Notes under the pieces: generated by a model
Seen by the model: only the letters and a program-made list of their open reading frames with translations
Told to the model about the DNA's origin: nothing
Database searches by the model: none
Translations under genes and position numbers: made by a program
Part shown: positions 61,351-64,000 of the stretch, piece after piece
How the letters are laid out: every line of letters begins with the position of its first letter
How positions within the stretch are numbered: position 1 is the first letter of the stretch
Source of the DNA: Phytoseiulus persimilis
Lineage: Eukaryota; Arthropoda; Arachnida; Mesostigmata; Phytoseiidae
Direction of reading: 5' to 3'
NCBI GenBank assembly: GCA_037576195.1
Contig: CM075103.1
Coordinates: forward strand, 26,558,723-26,622,722
Length of the DNA: 64,000 nucleotides

Positions 61351-61816
61351 CATTCGGTCACTTGTCCTTTCCGTCTGCTTCGAACGCTAAGAATCAGAAG
61401 AAGGCCTCCTCGTGATCGACGACAGACATCAGCGATTCACGGCAAGCTGCTTCGAAGAACCACGGAACACTTTGGCATCTCGTCCCCCCTGCCCTGCAAC
61501 CTCCCGCAATCCCCTCTCCCCCAGCTGCAAGTCGATTCTCTTCATCATTTTCTTCCACGAGCTTCGATCGGAGGCTCGCTCCTGGCATTCATGTGCTGGG
61601 GTCGATGCGTTGACAGAGCGACCCTCGTCAATAGCGGCAACCGATTCTATCATGGGAAGACGGGGACGGGTTGTCTGATGATCCCGCACTCCTTCCCCTG
61701 ACTGGCATTGAACGGTGGGGTGAACCTGATGGAAATTCATTCGCCATTGACAATCGCAACACTTGCCATTTCGTCCTCCGATGCAGAGTCCCGTTGTCTG
61801 CCTCTCCAGCTGCATT

Positions 61817-61839
61817 CATCTATCTACCCATCTATCTAT
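61817..61839. repeat. (CTAT)n imperfect microsatellite
   Basis: CATCTATCTACCCATCTATCTATG: about five CTAT-type units with one interruption. Confidence 0.85.
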
Positions 61840-62647
61840 GGATCGCGGCTCTCCAAAAGTGTCTCCAATCTTCAATGCCGAGACAAAGCTCCGGCAGGAC
61901 TTGTTCACGAAACACCACCGAACCTCCCGATTGGTCGGTGGAGTCTCTTCATCGCCGATCCATCCGAGGCTGGACGGACGGAGGGGCACGCGGCCGGAAT
62001 CGATCAGGCCCATTGAAAAGTTAGTCCGACCGACTCGTGGTTATCCCACTGAATGTGCTCGGTTGTAGATCCTCCTTCTGTTCCCGGCCGGTCGCAGCGC
62101 GTCGAAGACGTGCCACCATCCCTCCAACCGGCCCGCAACCCACAGAAAAAGCCGAGCCTAATCCCATACAATTGACTACTAGCACTCAGTGAGGCTTCCC
62201 AGAGGTCTCCAGCTATTTTTTCGCGAATCAAGTTCTCTCTTGGGTAATTCAAGTGATCGTCTTACGCGCAACTTACCCTAGAACTCCATGGTCGTCTCTT
62301 CCACGTTGGAAAACGAGTATTTTCATCGTCAATCACGCAGCAGTAAACACTAAGTTGCGCATCGTGAGAGTGGTTTGATATCGGAGTTCTTCCGTTTTCT
62401 CCCGGTGACAGAGCAGAAGAATGCGGGCGCCGGCAGGGTCCGGTCATTGAATCGCGGAATTTCGCGGGGGTTTGAGCGAAACTCCACCCGCGGCTGGGCT
62501 CACAATCAGCCACAGTAGCTCGGAGCCAAGGCGTCTGAGGCAGAGGATCGAAGCTGAATCGATTCGAGTAAATTTCGCACCTTGATAACAGTCTCGCAAT
62601 GTCGGTCGATCCGTCTATCTGTCATGACCGACTCATCCACTGGAACT

Positions 62648-63104
62648 GTGAGTTATCCCTGATATCGAGAATTTCATGCGGACAATCATCCCGAAGAACT
62701 CAACGGAGTTGCCTGATTCTGAATATATTCCGATGCCCTAATGAATGGAACGCGTCCGTGAGCGACTCTATTCAGGGACAGCGGCCGATCTAAACTGGAG
62801 TCCATTGTTTCGAGAGTTCGGAAGCTGGGTTTTCGCATTGATGTGGGGAAGGACCTCCCTCCCTGAGCTGAATGTGTTCATCGTTCTGTGGGTACGCGGC
62901 ACCTCATCGCTCGGAGTCAGCTTCGATCACATATTTGAGATTCACATCAGCTCGATTCTCTGGAAATGAGAAGTCGCTCCGAGCGTAGTCTTTGACTTCG
63001 GAAACGATGTCGGAATCGAGGCCGGTAATCGGGAAATCGAGACTGAGTGCGTTGAGCGTCGGCTCGGCAGAAAACGAGTCGAAAATGTCTCCGAGGAAAG
63101 AAAC
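62648..63104 (-). CDS. Candidate exon pair, degenerate chitinase-like (GH18-like) barrel segment
   Basis: Exon 62931-63104 (acceptor CTGCGACGAG, donor TAT/GTGATC) has one of the clearest coding biases in the window. It reads VSFLGDIFDSF, then LNALSLDFPITG, then a charged segment and DFSF...ENRADVNLKY. In family 18 hydrolases a helix is followed by strand 4 (DGxDxDWEYP) and, after about 25 residues, a strand like LKxVVPA. Spacing and hydrophobicity fit, but the catalytic Glu position is Pro and two of three Asp are lost, so the product would be non-enzymatic. After a 193-base intron with a good acceptor (CCATTCATTAG), 62737 down to about 62648 reads SVEFFGMIVRMKF in phase, like strand 6. The donor of the first exon is weak and the 3' limit of the second unclear. 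Confidence 0.35.
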
Positions 63105-64000
63105 CTCGTCGCAGGTGCAGGACGATGAATCACGTGTTCAGCCCAAAGTCTTCTCTCTTTGTTCCTCGCTGGCAGCAGCGGGAAAGACCATCTGAGAGAA
63201 TTGCTAATTTCGATTTGTACCCGAGCCGGAGGTGAAGGAGGGACAGCAGGGGGCCCGGAGTCAACCCGGGGACCTAGAATTCAAGGATTCAGGGGAGGAA
63301 TTAATTCCCCATCCGGATCCACCCTCGACGTTGCGTGCCTTTTGCTATTTGCCCAAACGTCCCTTGTTCTGACCCCTTCCCAACCCAGCCATCAGCATAT
63401 CCGTCTCGTGCGGCCAATTATTTCATTTGGTGACTTGTCCACCCTTCCAGCTCCGGGCTTCAAGTTCCCAAGTTGTACTTCAGTTTCGAGTTTAGGGGGA
63501 GGGGAATACCCGGGCAGCTCAATGCGGGAGCAACTGGGGAAACTTCAGCCACCGCCGATAGAGGATTTCGCGTGGTGCGCTCGACGGGTGACAATTCGAG
63601 ATTGGGAGTGGAGAAGCCTAAAAGTCGAATATAAGGTCACAGGAATTACCTCGAGCTACATGGAGATGACGAGGGAGCGCAGAAGGCAGGCGAGATCTTC
63701 GGATGTGCTGTGAGGGAGGCGCCGCCGATACGTACCCGAGCGTGACTGGGGTGCCAATCGCTCCGCTGTTTGGAATGCAGGACCCACCTTTTACCTGAAT
63801 GACTCGGCGACACATTATTGGCCCTTCTCGCCATCGCTCCCACTGTCGCCCGTTAAACATTTCGCAGGGTTTGCCTGATTTACTGGTGGCTCACCCGTCT
63901 TGCACTCGTCTTGCCTGCCGTTCATCCGCTTTGTGAGCAAATGCATTGCCTTTTGCTCAAGTGGCCGCGTAAAACACCATTCATGGAAGAAGAGTTGCTG
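63105..64000. other. No supported gene at the window end
   Basis: A 184-codon plus frame (63159-63713) lacks splice or domain support. GGGGCCC and CCCGGG-type motifs occur near 63.25 kb. Nothing repetitive or structural stands out. Confidence 0.35.

Larger units (their letters stand above)
61074..62647. other. Pyrimidine-rich and CTAT-repeat stretch, no supported gene
   Basis: A long CT-rich tract covers 61170-61350 and a CTAT microsatellite lies at 61817-61839. Open frames on both strands are short or low-complexity. Confidence 0.4.

Overview
The window looks like nuclear DNA from a eukaryote with short introns, most probably an arthropod. G+C looks close to balanced, CpG is common, simple-sequence tracts are frequent, and no bacterial operon or Shine-Dalgarno layout is visible. 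Coding evidence comes as exon-sized open frames (about 40 to 575 bases) joined by GT-AG introns of about 44 to 300 bases. A mite is a reasonable guess, but nothing here proves it. No gene could be named by homology, so no gene symbols are given.

The best locus is on the minus strand at 4672-6547. Six exons with matching splice phases, a start in good context and AATAAA 27 bases past the stop encode about 451 residues. The product looks like a type II membrane protein with an acidic cytoplasmic tail. To its left lie weaker minus-strand chains at 3174-3613 and 1085-2321. To its right are further minus-strand fragments at 10.2-10.8 kb, 11.8-12.2 kb, 23.5-24.0 kb, 40.5 kb, 45.5 kb, 58.8-59.1 kb, 60.9-61.1 kb and 62.6-63.1 kb. 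Plus-strand models lie at 36.4-37.15 kb and 53.27-53.96 kb.

Several fragments faintly resemble beta-strands of a glycoside hydrolase family 18 (chitinase-like) barrel with degraded active-site motifs: 62.9-63.1 kb, 53.3-53.6 kb, 23.5-23.6 kb and perhaps exon 4 of the main gene. If that is right, the window holds a scattered family of chitinase-like, probably mostly non-enzymatic proteins. This is a hypothesis, not an identification. Two blocks at 47.3 and 51.1 kb are similar to each other and may mark another duplication.

The rest, more than half of the window, shows no gene I can support. It holds G/C-rich tetranucleotide clusters, poly-G and poly-C tracts, GA/GT/CATC/CTAT microsatellites and a few strong hairpins. 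No rRNA, convincing tRNA, CRISPR array, transposase or reverse transcriptase was seen. Long open frames on both strands occur by chance in DNA of this composition, so ORF length alone was not used as evidence.
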